64,000 nt of DNA from Bacteroidota bacterium (GCA_025363385.1 JANYEA010000032.1:1-64000), one strand, 5' to 3'; shown: positions 24,429 to 34,840, counted from the stretch's first letter. Made by a program: numbers and translations. Notes: generated by a model from the sequence alone, not told the origin.

Positions 24429-27320
24429 ATGAAAAAAGCTTGCCTGCTTGTTGTTATTTTATATACTGCTATAAGCGGCTATGCCCAGCTTTTAAAGACT
24501 ACTCCCGAATTTGTACAAGATAATACTACCAGCATTGATATTGTTTGTGATGCGAGTTTTGGAAACAAAGCCATTTTAAATTATTCGCCTACAGCCGATA
24601 TGTATGTACATATTGGGGTGATCACATCTTTAAGCACCAGTGGTACAGATTGGAAGTATGTGAAATATGCATGGGCTACTCCGGGTTCGGATAGACTATG
24701 CTCATATCTAGGAAACAATAAATGGAAATTTACGATTACTGGCGGGCTAAGAACATTTTTTGGAATAACAAATACTTCTGAAAAAATTCAAAAAATTGCA
24801 GTTCTATTCAGAAATGGATCAGGCGTTACTAAGCAAGCCAATACAGATGGTAGTGATATGTATATTGCTGTTTACGACAATAATAATGCTGTTCGAATCA
24901 CTGACCCTTTTAAACAACCTACATATACTGCATCACTTGAACCAATTAGCAAAGTAATTGGCAATACTTTATCTGTTTCTTCTGCAAGTATTTTGAGTTC
25001 CGATCTGAAAATTCTTTTTAACGGCACTCAAATTGGAACCGCTGCTGCTTCAAATATTTTAACTGCCAGTGCAACTATTGCAACAACAGGAACTCAAACA
25101 ATTATTGCAGAAGCTTTAAATGCGGGTGTAACCGTAAGAGATACGATTAGTTTTTTTATTGCAGGGGGAAACAATGTTGCGGCAGTACCTGCTGGATTAA
25201 AACAAGGAATCAATTATGAAACAGATAATACGGCTTGTACACTTGTATTATATGCACCTTTAAAATCCAGAGTGAGTGTAATAGGTGATTTTAATAACTG
25301 GACAGAAAATGCAGCCTATCAAATGAATCAAACCCCAGATGGAGCCGCTTATTGGTTGCGCATTACGGGGCTAACTGCCGGAACAGAATATGCCTATCAA
25401 TATTTAGTAGATGGCTCTTTAAAACTGGCAGATTATAACACTGAAAAAATATTAGATCCTTCTAATGATCAATATATATCTGCATCTACTTATCCCAATT
25501 TAAAAGCATACCCTACTGGCAAAACAACTGGCATTGTAAGTTTATTACAAACCGCAAAACCAGTCTACAATTGGCAGGCAACCAGTTTTTCTCGTCCCGA
25601 TAAAAGGAACTTGGTTGTGTATGAATTATTGATTCGCGATTTTGTTGCCACACAAAATTTTCAAACCGTAAAAGACACACTTACTTATTTAAAAAGATTG
25701 GGAGTTAATGCAATTGAGCTAATGCCTTTCAATGAATTTGAAGGCAATGATAGTTGGGGTTATAATCCAAGCTTTTATTTTGCACCCGATAAAGCATACG
25801 GTACCGAAATAGCTGTTCGTGAATTTATAGATGAATGCCATAAACAGGGAATTGCAGTAATCATGGATATGGTGTTAAACCATTCCTTTGGTTCATCACC
25901 CATGGTGCAATTATATTGGGATGCCGTAAATAGTAAGCCAGCTGCAAATAGCCCATGGTTTAATCAAGTAGCAAAACATCCTTTTAATGTTGGCTACGAT
26001 TTTAATCATGAATCACAAGCCACCAAAGACTTTGTAGATAGAGTATTAGACCATTGGTTAACCAACTATAAGATAGATGGATTTAGATTTGATCTTTCAA
26101 AAGGATTTACCCAAACGAATAACCCAACTGATGTAACTGCTTGGGGCAATTACGATGCAAGCCGTGTAGCTATCTGGAAAAGGATCTATGATCAAATGCA
26201 AACTATCTCCAATAATTCTTATTGCATTTTAGAACACTTTGCAGCTAATCAGGAGGAAATAGAATTATCTAATTATGGTATGCTTTTGTGGGGTAATTCG
26301 AATTATAACTTTAACCAGTCAACGATGGGTTATTCAACTGGTTCTGATTTGCAAAGCACTTTATTTAATAGCCCTACCAGAGGTTGGACCAAACCTCATT
26401 TAGTGGGTTATATGGAGAGTCATGATGAAGAGCGTATTGCCTATAAAAACACATTTTATGGAAATACTTCAGGGGCATATAACGTAAAAGATTTTGCCAC
26501 GTCCATGAAAAGAAATGAAATGGCAGCAGCATTTTTTGCGATGATTCCTGGTCCGAAAATGATCTGGCAATTTGGTGAGTTAGGTTATGATTATTCTATC
26601 AATACTTGTAGCGATTTAACCGTTTCAAATAATTGTAGGCTAAGTGCCAAACCCATTAAATGGGACTATTATTTGAATCCTTCCAGATTGTCTTTGTATA
26701 ATGTGTATGCGCAATTATTTGCTTTAAAATTAAAGCCAAACTATCTCAGCACATTTACAAGTTCCAATGCAGCGTATGACCTGGCAAGTAATGTAAAATG
26801 GTTGAAGCTAACCACCGATTCATTAAACGTGGTAGTAGTAGGTAATTTTGATGTAGTTCCAGCAAGTGCAAACATTAGTTTCCCCAATGCTGGCACATGG
26901 TACAGTTATTTAACAGGTTCTACAAGATCTGCAACTGGTAGTTTAGAAACCATCAATTTACAACCAGGTGAATATTATGTATACACCAATAAGGATGTTA
27001 AGAACGCAATTACTACAGCTATTACTCCAAGTGTTCCAATTATGTTGAACATGCAAATTAATATTGCTCCCAATCCGGCACATCAAAATGCAATCATCAG
27101 CTATCATCTTCCTGAAAGCGGACAAGTAGCCATTAATATTCTTTCTTTAGATGGAATTCGTATTCGCTCTATATATAATGGCTATCAGGCAAAAGGATCA
27201 CATACTGTGGGTTTGAATAATTCATTAAATACAATCAGTTCTTACACAAGTGGAATGTATTTAGTGCAATTGATGTTAAATGGAAAACAAAAAATCGAAA
27301 AGTTAATCATCGAAAAATAA
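24429..27320 (+). CDS. Secreted GH13 alpha-amylase with type IX sorting domain
   Basis: This 963-residue enzyme should hydrolyse alpha-1,4-glucans outside the cell. It starts with a Sec signal peptide (cleavage likely after SGYAQ). A central CBM48/isoamylase-like module (VSVIGDFNNWTENA) precedes the GH13 catalytic barrel with region I DMVLNH, region II GFRFDLSKGF (nucleophile Asp), region III ILEHFA (acid/base Glu) and region IV MESHDEER (third Asp). The last 75 residues (INIAPNPAHQNA to the C-terminal IEKLIIEK) are a type A sorting domain for the type IX secretion system, and there is no lipobox. I chose the ATG at 24429, which begins the signal peptide; the frame opens at 24384. It is the first gene of the sus-like locus. 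Confidence 0.92.
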   Translation: MKKACLLVVILYTAISGYAQLLKTTPEFVQDNTTSIDIVCDASFGNKAILNYSPTADMYVHIGVITSLSTSGTDWKYVKYAWATPGSDRLCSYLGNNKWKFTITGGLRTFFGITNTSEKIQKIAVLFRNGSGVTKQANTDGSDMYIAVYDNNNAVRITDPFKQPTYTASLEPISKVIGNTLSVSSASILSSDLKILFNGTQIGTAAASNILTASATIATTGTQTIIAEALNAGVTVRDTISFFIAGGNNVAAVPAGLKQGINYETDNTACTLVLYAPLKSRVSVIGDFNNWTENAAYQMNQTPDGAAYWLRITGLTAGTEYAYQYLVDGSLKLADYNTEKILDPSNDQYISASTYPNLKAYPTGKTTGIVSLLQTAKPVYNWQATSFSRPDKRNLVVYELLIRDFVATQNFQTVKDTLTYLKRLGVNAIELMPFNEFEGNDSWGYNPSFYFAPDKAYGTEIAVREFIDECHKQGIAVIMDMVLNHSFGSSPMVQLYWDAVNSKPAANSPWFNQVAKHPFNVGYDFNHESQATKDFVDRVLDHWLTNYKIDGFRFDLSKGFTQTNNPTDVTAWGNYDASRVAIWKRIYDQMQTISNNSYCILEHFAANQEEIELSNYGMLLWGNSNYNFNQSTMGYSTGSDLQSTLFNSPTRGWTKPHLVGYMESHDEERIAYKNTFYGNTSGAYNVKDFATSMKRNEMAAAFFAMIPGPKMIWQFGELGYDYSINTCSDLTVSNNCRLSAKPIKWDYYLNPSRLSLYNVYAQLFALKLKPNYLSTFTSSNAAYDLASNVKWLKLTTDSLNVVVVGNFDVVPASANISFPNAGTWYSYLTGSTRSATGSLETINLQPGEYYVYTNKDVKNAITTAITPSVPIMLNMQINIAPNPAHQNAIISYHLPESGQVAINILSLDGIRIRSIYNGYQAKGSHTVGLNNSLNTISSYTSGMYLVQLMLNGKQKIEKLIIEK

Positions 27321-27360
27321 ATATCCATGAGCAAACAATACAATATCAGTTTCTTATTTC

Positions 27361-27404
27361 ATCCTCCTGGTTGAATAGTCACCAATCAGGTGATCCGATT
27401 TTTT
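27361..27404 (+). terminator. Possible weak terminator or attenuator between amylase and susC
   Basis: CCTGGTTG (27366-27373) can pair along its whole length with CAATCAGG (27383-27390) with one G-U pair. A T-run at 27399-27404 follows after eight bases. An overlapping alternative hairpin, TCACC/GGTGA, is also possible. The distance to the T-run is long, so it may only reduce readthrough. Confidence 0.3.
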
Positions 27405-27437
27405 AGTCAAAATTTTTATATACAAAAACCACTATTT

Positions 27438-30400
27438 ATGAACATTAAACGATTGCTATTAGCCTTTGTTACAGCAATGCTCGCATTTGCGATGCCGGCT
27501 TTAGCACAAGACAAAGTGGTTACCGGTAAGGTAACAGATTCAAAAGACGGAGCTGTCCTTGTAGGCGCTTCAGTTTTGGTTAAGGGAACAACAATTGGTG
27601 TATCAACAGGAGCCAATGGTTCTTTCAGTTTGAAAGTTCCAGCATCTGCAAATACCCTGGTAATTAGTTCTGTTAGCTACGCAACAAAAGAAATTGCTAT
27701 CGGCGACGGTAGTAATCTACAGATCAAACTAGACCAAGTAAATGCTTCATTAAATGAAGTAGTTGTGATTGGTTATGGTTCTGCAAAGAAAAAAGATTTA
27801 ACAGGTGCAGTATCAACCATTAGCTCCAAGGATTTCGTGAAGGGAGCTATCACTACACCTGAACAATTGATCTCTGGTAAAATTGCCGGTGTGGCTATCA
27901 CTTCAAATGGTGGTGCTCCAGGTTCTGGAAGTACGATCCGTATTCGTGGTGGTGCTTCATTAAATGCAAGCAATGATCCATTGATCGTAGTTGATGGAAT
28001 GCCTTTGAGTAATGACGGAATTTCCGGCGTTGCAAATCCATTGAGCATGATCAATCCTAATGATATTGAAACTTTCACCGTATTAAAAGATGCATCTGCA
28101 ACAGCCATCTATGGTTCAAGAGCATCGAATGGTGTTATTTTGATTACCACTAAGAAGGGTAAAAAAGGAGCTCCTACATTTAGTTTTAGCTCACAATTAT
28201 CTTCTGCTTCCATTTCTAAAAAAGCAGATATTTTAAATGCTGACCAAGTGTCAACTATTGTTAAAGCAAATGCCCCTTCAAACATCGTTTCAAAATTGGG
28301 TACTGCAACAACAGATTGGCAAAATCAGATTTATCAAAATGCAATTGGCACTGATAATAACCTGAGCATATCTGGAGGTTTAAAAAACTTACCTTATCGT
28401 GTTTCAGTTGGATACTTAAATCAAAATGGTATTTTAAAAACAGGTAACCTTGAACGTACTTCAGTTGGTTTAACATTAAATCCAACTTTCTTGGATAACC
28501 ATTTGAAAATTGATATCAATGTTAAAGGATCTATTAGTAAAAGCCGTTTCGCCAATGAAGGCGCAATTGGAGCTGCTGCTTCTTTCGATCCAACACAACA
28601 AGTGTATTCTAACAGCGCAAGATATGGTGGTTATTGGGAATGGCTAAATGCTAATAACTATGCTAGCACTGGCCTAGAAACATTGGCACCTAGAAATCCT
28701 TTGGGTCAGTTGATGCAAAGAGATGATAGAAGCAATGTTCAAAGAAGTATCGGAAATGCTGTTATCGATTATAAATTACATTTTTTTCCTGATTTACGTG
28801 CAATCGTAAACGTAGGTTATGACTATTCTCAAGGTACTGGAACTGTTGTTATTAATGATAGCGCTGCAGGTTCTTATAGAAGATTTAAAGATCCCGGCGG
28901 TGTTTTTCATGGTGGTCAAAACACACAGTACAAACAGGTTAAAAACAACCAATACTTGAATGCTTATTTGAATTATACCAAAGAATTAAAAGCCATTGAT
29001 AGCCGTATTGAAGCTATCGCTGGTTATGAATTCCAAGATTATAAAACAAAGAATTATAATTATCAAGACCTTACATACGACAAAACAGTTGTAAGTACGC
29101 CTAACTATCCATACGATCAACCGGAGAATACATTGATGTCTTATATGGGTCGTGTAAACTTTACGATTAGCAATACTTATATTATGACTGCCTCTGTTCG
29201 TAGAGATGGTTCTTCTAAATTTAATCCTGATAATCGTTATGGTATCTTTCCATCTGCAGCATTTGCATGGAGAGCTAAAAACGAATCTTTCTTGAAAGAT
29301 GTGGATGTGATTTCTGATTTGAAATTTAGAGTAGGTTATGGTGTTACCGGTCAGCAAGACGGAATCGGTAACTATGATTATATCTCTTATTATGCTTTAT
29401 CAAATCAACAGGCAAATTATCAGTTAGGAAATACTTTCTATCAGATGTATCGTCCAGGTGGATATTATTATAATAGAAAGTGGGAACAAACAGCTACTAC
29501 TAATATTGCCTTGGATTATGGGTTCTTAAATAACAGAATTACAGGTAGTGTTGAATACTACGTTAAGAATACAACTGATTTGTTAAATGAAATTAACCAG
29601 CCAGCTGGTACGAACTTCTCTAACAAGATAGTTGCAAACGTAGGTAGTATGGAAAATAAAGGTGTTGAGTTTAGCATCAACTATCAGGTAATCAAAGAAA
29701 AAAATCTTACCTGGGATGTAGCTTTCAACGCAACTTATAACAAAAACAAAATCACCAAATTAACCATCTCTGATGATCCTTCTTATGCAGGAGCTAGATA
29801 TGGCGGAATTTCTGGCGGTACTGGTAATACTGTTTTGATAAATTCAGTTGGATACAATCGTGGTGCTTACTTTGTTTACAGGCAAGTATACGATCCAGCA
29901 ACAGGAAAACCAATTGACAATCTTTTTGACGATATTAACCGCGATGGTGTGATCAATGAAAAAGATTTATATCAATACAAAGGTGCGGATCCAGTAATGT
30001 TCTTTGGATTTAGTACAAACATGACCTACAAAAAATGGAATGCAGGTTTAGTGATGAGAGCCAACGTAGGTAACTATCTATATAATAACAGAGCTTCCAG
30101 CACTGGAACTATCCGTAATATCATTAACCCAATTGGTTATGTAAACAACGGATCTAGCGATGTATTGTATACCAACTTTAGTGGAAACGGAACTAATTAT
30201 TACTTGTCTGACTATTATGTTCAGAACGCATCTTTCTTAAGAATGGATAATATCAACGTTGGTTATAACGTAGGAAAAGTATTCCATGATAAAGCCTCTC
30301 TTCGAGTAAGCGCGAATGTTCAGAACGTATTTGTAATTACTAAGTACAAAGGACTTGATCCAGAAATCAATGGTGGAATAGATAATAATTTCTATCCAAG

Positions 30401-30440
30401 ACCTAGAACTTTTGTACTTGGTTTAAACCTTGAGTTCTAA
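27438..30440 (+). CDS. susC: SusC/RagA-family TonB-dependent outer membrane transporter (alpha-glucan locus)
   Basis: SusC proteins are outer-membrane channels that import oligosaccharides using TonB energy together with a SusD lid. The 1000-residue protein has a signal peptide ending AMPALAQ and an N-terminal carboxypeptidase-regulatory-like domain (VTGKVTDSKDGAVLVGASVLV). A TonB-box/plug entry follows (LNEVVVIGYGSAKKKDLTGAVS), then the plug (IRIRGGASLNASNDPLIVVDGMPL) and a long beta-barrel ending in an aromatic C-terminus (GLNLEF). I chose the ATG at 27438; the frame is open from 27390. It lies between the GH13 amylase and susD, so maltodextrins are the likely cargo. Confidence 0.95.
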   Translation: MNIKRLLLAFVTAMLAFAMPALAQDKVVTGKVTDSKDGAVLVGASVLVKGTTIGVSTGANGSFSLKVPASANTLVISSVSYATKEIAIGDGSNLQIKLDQVNASLNEVVVIGYGSAKKKDLTGAVSTISSKDFVKGAITTPEQLISGKIAGVAITSNGGAPGSGSTIRIRGGASLNASNDPLIVVDGMPLSNDGISGVANPLSMINPNDIETFTVLKDASATAIYGSRASNGVILITTKKGKKGAPTFSFSSQLSSASISKKADILNADQVSTIVKANAPSNIVSKLGTATTDWQNQIYQNAIGTDNNLSISGGLKNLPYRVSVGYLNQNGILKTGNLERTSVGLTLNPTFLDNHLKIDINVKGSISKSRFANEGAIGAAASFDPTQQVYSNSARYGGYWEWLNANNYASTGLETLAPRNPLGQLMQRDDRSNVQRSIGNAVIDYKLHFFPDLRAIVNVGYDYSQGTGTVVINDSAAGSYRRFKDPGGVFHGGQNTQYKQVKNNQYLNAYLNYTKELKAIDSRIEAIAGYEFQDYKTKNYNYQDLTYDKTVVSTPNYPYDQPENTLMSYMGRVNFTISNTYIMTASVRRDGSSKFNPDNRYGIFPSAAFAWRAKNESFLKDVDVISDLKFRVGYGVTGQQDGIGNYDYISYYALSNQQANYQLGNTFYQMYRPGGYYYNRKWEQTATTNIALDYGFLNNRITGSVEYYVKNTTDLLNEINQPAGTNFSNKIVANVGSMENKGVEFSINYQVIKEKNLTWDVAFNATYNKNKITKLTISDDPSYAGARYGGISGGTGNTVLINSVGYNRGAYFVYRQVYDPATGKPIDNLFDDINRDGVINEKDLYQYKGADPVMFFGFSTNMTYKKWNAGLVMRANVGNYLYNNRASSTGTIRNIINPIGYVNNGSSDVLYTNFSGNGTNYYLSDYYVQNASFLRMDNINVGYNVGKVFHDKASLRVSANVQNVFVITKYKGLDPEINGGIDNNFYPRPRTFVLGLNLEF

Positions 30441-30473
30441 TCTAAATACAAGTAATAACACAAAAAAATAATT

Positions 30474-32057
30474 ATGAAAAAGAATATTTTTAAAATCGTT
30501 ATAACCGCAGGCTTTCTCTCTGTTAGCTTTGCGTCTTGTACCAAGAAGTTAGATCTTCTTCCTACGAACGACGTAACTGCTGCACAAGTGTATAGCACTC
30601 CAGCTGGTTATAAACAAGCTTTCGCTAAAGTTTACGGAAGTTTCGCCTTAACAGGAAATCAAGGCCCTGCAGGAAATGGAGATATCCAAGGAATTGATGA
30701 AGGAACATCTGACTTCTTACGTCTATTCTGGAAAGCTCAGGAATTAAGTACTGATGAAGCAGTAGTATCTTGGGGCGATCCTGGTATTCAGGATTTTCAC
30801 AACATGAACTGGTCTTCTAGTAATCCTATGTTGACAGGTTTATATTATCGTGCATATTATCAAATTACGTTGTGCAACGACTTCATCAACCAGGCTTCTG
30901 ATGCTAATCTGGCTTCAAGAGGTATTACAGGTGCTGATGCTGATGCCATTAAACTATTTGCAACTGAAGCAAGATTTCTTCGCGCTTATCAGTATTGGGT
31001 AATCATGGACTTGTTTGGAACCGGACCAATGGCAACTGAAAAAGATGCATTAGGTTCTGTACTTCCTGCTCAAGCTTCAAGAGCCACTTTTTTTAGCTAT
31101 ATCGAATCTGAATTAAAGGCAATCGAAGGAAGTTTAGTTGCTGCAAAAGCAAATGAATATGGAAGAGCTGATAAAGCTGCGGCTTGGTCGTTATTGTCTC
31201 GTATTTATTTGAATGCACAAGTGTACACTGGTACTGCAAGATGGGCTGATGCTGCTATATACTCAAAGAAAGTAATTGATGCTGGATATTCTTTAATACC
31301 CAACTATACACAATTGATGCTAGCAGATAATCAAACCAATACTAATGAGTTTATTTTAACTATTAACTATGATGGTTTAAAAACGCAGAACTATGGTGGT
31401 ACTACATTCTTAACACACGCGCCCGTTGGTGGATCAATGACAGCTTCAAATGCCGGTATTGATGGTGGTTGGGCTGGTGTTCGTACAACTAAAAATCTTC
31501 CAGCTTTATTCCCTGATGTAACAGGTACAGCAGATAAACGTGCACAATTCTATTCAAGTGGTCAGGCTTTAGAAATTTCAGACCTTACCAAATTTACAGA
31601 TGGTTATGCGGTTACTAAATATAGAAATGTTACAAAAGCAGGCGCAAATGGCTCAAGCTTAACTTTCCCAGATATTGATTTCCCGATTTTCAGATTGGCT
31701 GAACAATATTTAACTTATGCAGAAGCAACTTTACGCAGTGGAGCTGATGCAACATTGGCATTAACTTATATCAATAATCTTCGTACACGCGCTTATGGCA
31801 ATACCGCAGGAAACATTGCTACTGGTCAGTTAACAACAGACTTTATTTTAGACGAAAGAGCAAGAGAGCTTTATTGGGAAGGGTTTAGAAGAACTGACTT
31901 GATTCGTTATAATAAATTTGTTGAATCAACTTACTTATGGCCTTGGAAAGGTGGCGTTAAAAGTGGTACTTCAGTAGATGCTTATCGTAAAATTTATCCG
32001 ATACCATCCGCTGATATTTCATCTAACGTGAAACTGGTTCAAAATCCTGGTTATTAA
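30474..32057 (+). CDS. susD: SusD/RagB-family surface glycan-binding lipoprotein
   Basis: SusD forms the lid on SusC and binds glycan at the cell surface. The 527-residue protein has a lipoprotein signal with the cysteine at position 22 (VSFASC). A tetratricopeptide-like helical core is visible (AIKLFATEARFLRAYQYWVIMDLFG, LSRIYLNAQVYTG), and the C-terminal region has LDERARELYWEGFRRTDLIRY and IYPIPSADI, both diagnostic for the family. It follows susC by 33 bp in the same orientation, so the pair is co-transcribed. Confidence 0.95.
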   Translation: MKKNIFKIVITAGFLSVSFASCTKKLDLLPTNDVTAAQVYSTPAGYKQAFAKVYGSFALTGNQGPAGNGDIQGIDEGTSDFLRLFWKAQELSTDEAVVSWGDPGIQDFHNMNWSSSNPMLTGLYYRAYYQITLCNDFINQASDANLASRGITGADADAIKLFATEARFLRAYQYWVIMDLFGTGPMATEKDALGSVLPAQASRATFFSYIESELKAIEGSLVAAKANEYGRADKAAAWSLLSRIYLNAQVYTGTARWADAAIYSKKVIDAGYSLIPNYTQLMLADNQTNTNEFILTINYDGLKTQNYGGTTFLTHAPVGGSMTASNAGIDGGWAGVRTTKNLPALFPDVTGTADKRAQFYSSGQALEISDLTKFTDGYAVTKYRNVTKAGANGSSLTFPDIDFPIFRLAEQYLTYAEATLRSGADATLALTYINNLRTRAYGNTAGNIATGQLTTDFILDERARELYWEGFRRTDLIRYNKFVESTYLWPWKGGVKSGTSVDAYRKIYPIPSADISSNVKLVQNPGY

Positions 32058-32121
32058 AATATTAGTAGGATACTAGTTTTCTATTATCCTCTAAATAAAT
32101 TAACATAATAAAATTATTGTC

Positions 32122-32958
32122 ATGAAATTAATCATCTCAAAATTGTTTTTTATAAGCGCAATAGCAATGATGCTAGGCTCTTGTAAGAAGGATGAAGCAC
32201 AACAATTCTACTCAGGTGGAACTGCGCCCACACTTACTGCCTCAGCAAGTGGTACCATCCCATTGTCATTTGCTACGGAAACACAACCTGCGGTTAAATT
32301 TAGCTGGGTGAATCCTAACTATCAATTTGCGAATGGTCTTAGCTCACAAGATGTAGCGTATACTTTAGAAATTGATAAAACTGGTAACAACTTTGCCGGC
32401 GCCACTAAAGTAGCCGTTTCAATTGCAAAAGATCTGAGCATTGCTTACACGCAATACCAGTTCAATATTGTACTTAGTAATTTGAAATTAACAGTAGGTA
32501 CACAATCAAGTATTGATGTACGAATTGTTTCTTCCATTAATGGTGTAGAAGCAACAAAACTGTATTCAAATAAAATGAGTTTTAATGTAACAACTTATAA
32601 TCCTCCACCCAAAGTGGATGTACCTACTGCGGGCACTTTATGGATCGTAGGAAATGCAACAGCTGGTGGATGGAACAATCCACTTTTAACTCCGTATGAT
32701 GTATCTCAGAAGTTTACAAAAGTTTCTAACACTTTATATGAAATTACCCTTCCTTTATTAACTGGTGGTGGATATAAATTGGTGCAAGAAATGGGAGTAT
32801 GGGGTACCCAATACCATGCAATGGATGGCACAGCAGACATGTTTGGAAGTTTTGAGAAAAAGGATTCAGATCCTCAGTTCCCATCTCCTGCAACAGCTGG
32901 TACTTATAAAATATCTGTTGACTTTCAAGCGGGTACTTATACTCTTACAAAACAATAA
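32122..32958 (+). CDS. SusE-like outer membrane lipoprotein
   Basis: This predicted surface lipoprotein of 278 residues probably binds starch. The lipidated cysteine is at position 21 (MMLGSC). Residues 30-155 resemble the SusE N-terminal immunoglobulin-like domain (VKFSWVNPNYQFANG, VAYTLEIDKTGNNFAG). After a proline-rich linker, residues 175-278 form one SusE/SusF-type carbohydrate-binding module (LWIVGNATAGGWNNP, GTYKISVDFQAGTYTL). Bacteroides thetaiotaomicron SusE has two binding modules, so this one is shorter. It sits 64 bp downstream of susD in the same operon. Confidence 0.85.
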   Translation: MKLIISKLFFISAIAMMLGSCKKDEAQQFYSGGTAPTLTASASGTIPLSFATETQPAVKFSWVNPNYQFANGLSSQDVAYTLEIDKTGNNFAGATKVAVSIAKDLSIAYTQYQFNIVLSNLKLTVGTQSSIDVRIVSSINGVEATKLYSNKMSFNVTTYNPPPKVDVPTAGTLWIVGNATAGGWNNPLLTPYDVSQKFTKVSNTLYEITLPLLTGGGYKLVQEMGVWGTQYHAMDGTADMFGSFEKKDSDPQFPSPATAGTYKISVDFQAGTYTLTKQ

Positions 32959-33019
32959 TTTTTTAAAAGAAGGAATTGATACTAACTAAATATTAATTCA
33001 TTCAACTAAAAAAAAACAT

Positions 33020-34789
33020 ATGAAACTTTTATTAAAACTTAGCTTATTTACTGTGATGTTTGCTGCAGTATTATCAGCTTGTAATAAGATAGGCGGCTTG
33101 CCATTTTATTCGAACGGATCGGCTGTTACGATGCAATTATCTGCAGCAGCTATTACGCCAACTATTGCTGATACAAGTAAAAGTGTTTTGACCTTTAACT
33201 GGTCAAACCCTTCTTACGCTACTGATTCAAATACTGTAAAATATATACTTGAATTAGACTCATCTGGAAGAAACATGTCGAAAGCTGTTTCTTATACAGT
33301 AACAGGAAAATTACTTAAGAGCTTTACAGGTAGAGAAGTTAACAACTTGATGGTGGGCTTCGGTTTTCCATTGGGTGCTGCAGGTAAATTAGATGCACGT
33401 GTTACTTCTTCTTATGGAAATAATAACGAACAGTACAAATCTGGTGTAGTAACTGTGTTGGTTACTCCATTCAAAGACTCTTCTAATTTCGTTTCTGAAA
33501 AAGCATCTGTAGTTTGTGCTTTAGCAACTTCTACTCAATTGTCTAATACTTTCACTTGGAGTCCGGCATTTAAAGGATTCTCTGGAACAGTTACTTATAC
33601 GTTAGAGTACGATTCTGCAGGTAAGAAATTTGTGGCTCCACAATCAATGGCTATTGGTACAGGTATTGTAACTAAAGCAATGACTCAGGCTGAAATGAAT
33701 ACTTCTGCTTTGAATTCTGGTATCGTGGCAAGTACTATTGGTAAAGTAGAATATAGAATTAAAGCAGTTACTTCAACAGGTTCTATTGTTTATTCTAATG
33801 CTGCAACCGTAACGATTCAAAGTTATGTTCCATTGTTGCGTTTCTATATGCCTGGTGGTTATCAGTCAGCTACCAATAATGGTAACGACTGGGATCCTCC
33901 AACTGCTCCTGAGTTAATTCGTGACTTACGTACTGGTTTGTTAAACAACATGTATTATATATATATCTACATGCCTGCTGGTAAGGAATTTAAATTTACA
34001 CAAGGTCGTTCTTGGGATGTGAACTATGGTGGTGCTAACGGTGTGTTATCTGTAAATGGTGGCAACCTAAGTGTTGCAACATCTGGTTTTTATAGAATTA
34101 CTATCGATATCGCCAATTTGAAATATGACATCAAAGAAGGTAGAATGGGCTTTGTTGGTGGCGGTACTGGCGCTGGCTGGACTCCTCCAAACGTATTCCC
34201 TAACTATGCAATGGGTAACGCAGGTACTAACTTATTTGTTGGTTTAACTAACCTTGCTGCAGGTGGATGGAAATTGATCGATAATAACGCATGGAATAAT
34301 GGTAGCAATGCAGCCGATGAAACCAGAAGTTACGGTACTCCATTAGGTGATGGAAGCACACTGGAAGTAAATGGTGCAAACTTTGCTGATGTAGCAACTG
34401 CTGGCAGATACAGAGCAATCTGGGATGGCCGCGATGTAAACAACATTAAATACTTTATCAGCCCAGGTACTGAAATGAGAGTGGTTGGTGATGGTATAGA
34501 CCAAGTTGGTGTGAATGATTGGGATCCTGCTTCTTCTCCACAGATGACCTATAGTGGAAATGGAGTTTGGACAATCACTATCACATTAAAAGCTAGTAAG
34601 GATATCAAATTCCTAGCAGGTAATGCTTGGGGTGCATTTGATTATGAAGATAATAGCGGTGGCTCTCAGGCTACTGGTACAGCACGTGCCATTAAGTGGG
34701 AAGGTGGAAGTAACTTCAAAACACCTACTGCTGCAGGTACTTACACAATTACTCTTGATGAAGGTAAGCAGACTGTTACCATCAATTAA
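33020..34789 (+). CDS. SusE/SusF-like multi-domain starch-binding lipoprotein
   Basis: This 589-residue lipoprotein (cysteine at position 21 in LSAC) ends the alpha-glucan operon. It appears to have two SusE-type immunoglobulin-like domains in tandem (about residues 35-150 with LTFNWSNPSYATDS, and 158-270 with NTFTWSPAFKGFSG). These are followed by three carbohydrate-binding modules of the SusE/SusF type (about 275-375, 376-485 and 485-589), each ending in a YxI-type strand such as GTYTITLDEGKQTVTI. Aromatic residues typical of starch platforms are present (WDPPTAP, GAGWTPP, NDWDPAS). It is longer than B. thetaiotaomicron SusF. A terminator follows 22 bp later. Confidence 0.82.
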   Translation: MKLLLKLSLFTVMFAAVLSACNKIGGLPFYSNGSAVTMQLSAAAITPTIADTSKSVLTFNWSNPSYATDSNTVKYILELDSSGRNMSKAVSYTVTGKLLKSFTGREVNNLMVGFGFPLGAAGKLDARVTSSYGNNNEQYKSGVVTVLVTPFKDSSNFVSEKASVVCALATSTQLSNTFTWSPAFKGFSGTVTYTLEYDSAGKKFVAPQSMAIGTGIVTKAMTQAEMNTSALNSGIVASTIGKVEYRIKAVTSTGSIVYSNAATVTIQSYVPLLRFYMPGGYQSATNNGNDWDPPTAPELIRDLRTGLLNNMYYIYIYMPAGKEFKFTQGRSWDVNYGGANGVLSVNGGNLSVATSGFYRITIDIANLKYDIKEGRMGFVGGGTGAGWTPPNVFPNYAMGNAGTNLFVGLTNLAAGGWKLIDNNAWNNGSNAADETRSYGTPLGDGSTLEVNGANFADVATAGRYRAIWDGRDVNNIKYFISPGTEMRVVGDGIDQVGVNDWDPASSPQMTYSGNGVWTITITLKASKDIKFLAGNAWGAFDYEDNSGGSQATGTARAIKWEGGSNFKTPTAAGTYTITLDEGKQTVTIN

Positions 34790-34811
34790 TAGTGGTTCAT
34801 TTTGTATGAAG

Positions 34812-34840
34812 ACGCCCCTGAATTATCGGGGGCGTTTTTA
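34812..34840 (+). terminator. Intrinsic terminator of the amylase-sus operon
   Basis: ACGCCCCTG (34812-34820) pairs with CGGGGGCGT (34827-34835), with one G-U pair, around a six-base loop. TTTTTAT follows. Confidence 0.88.
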
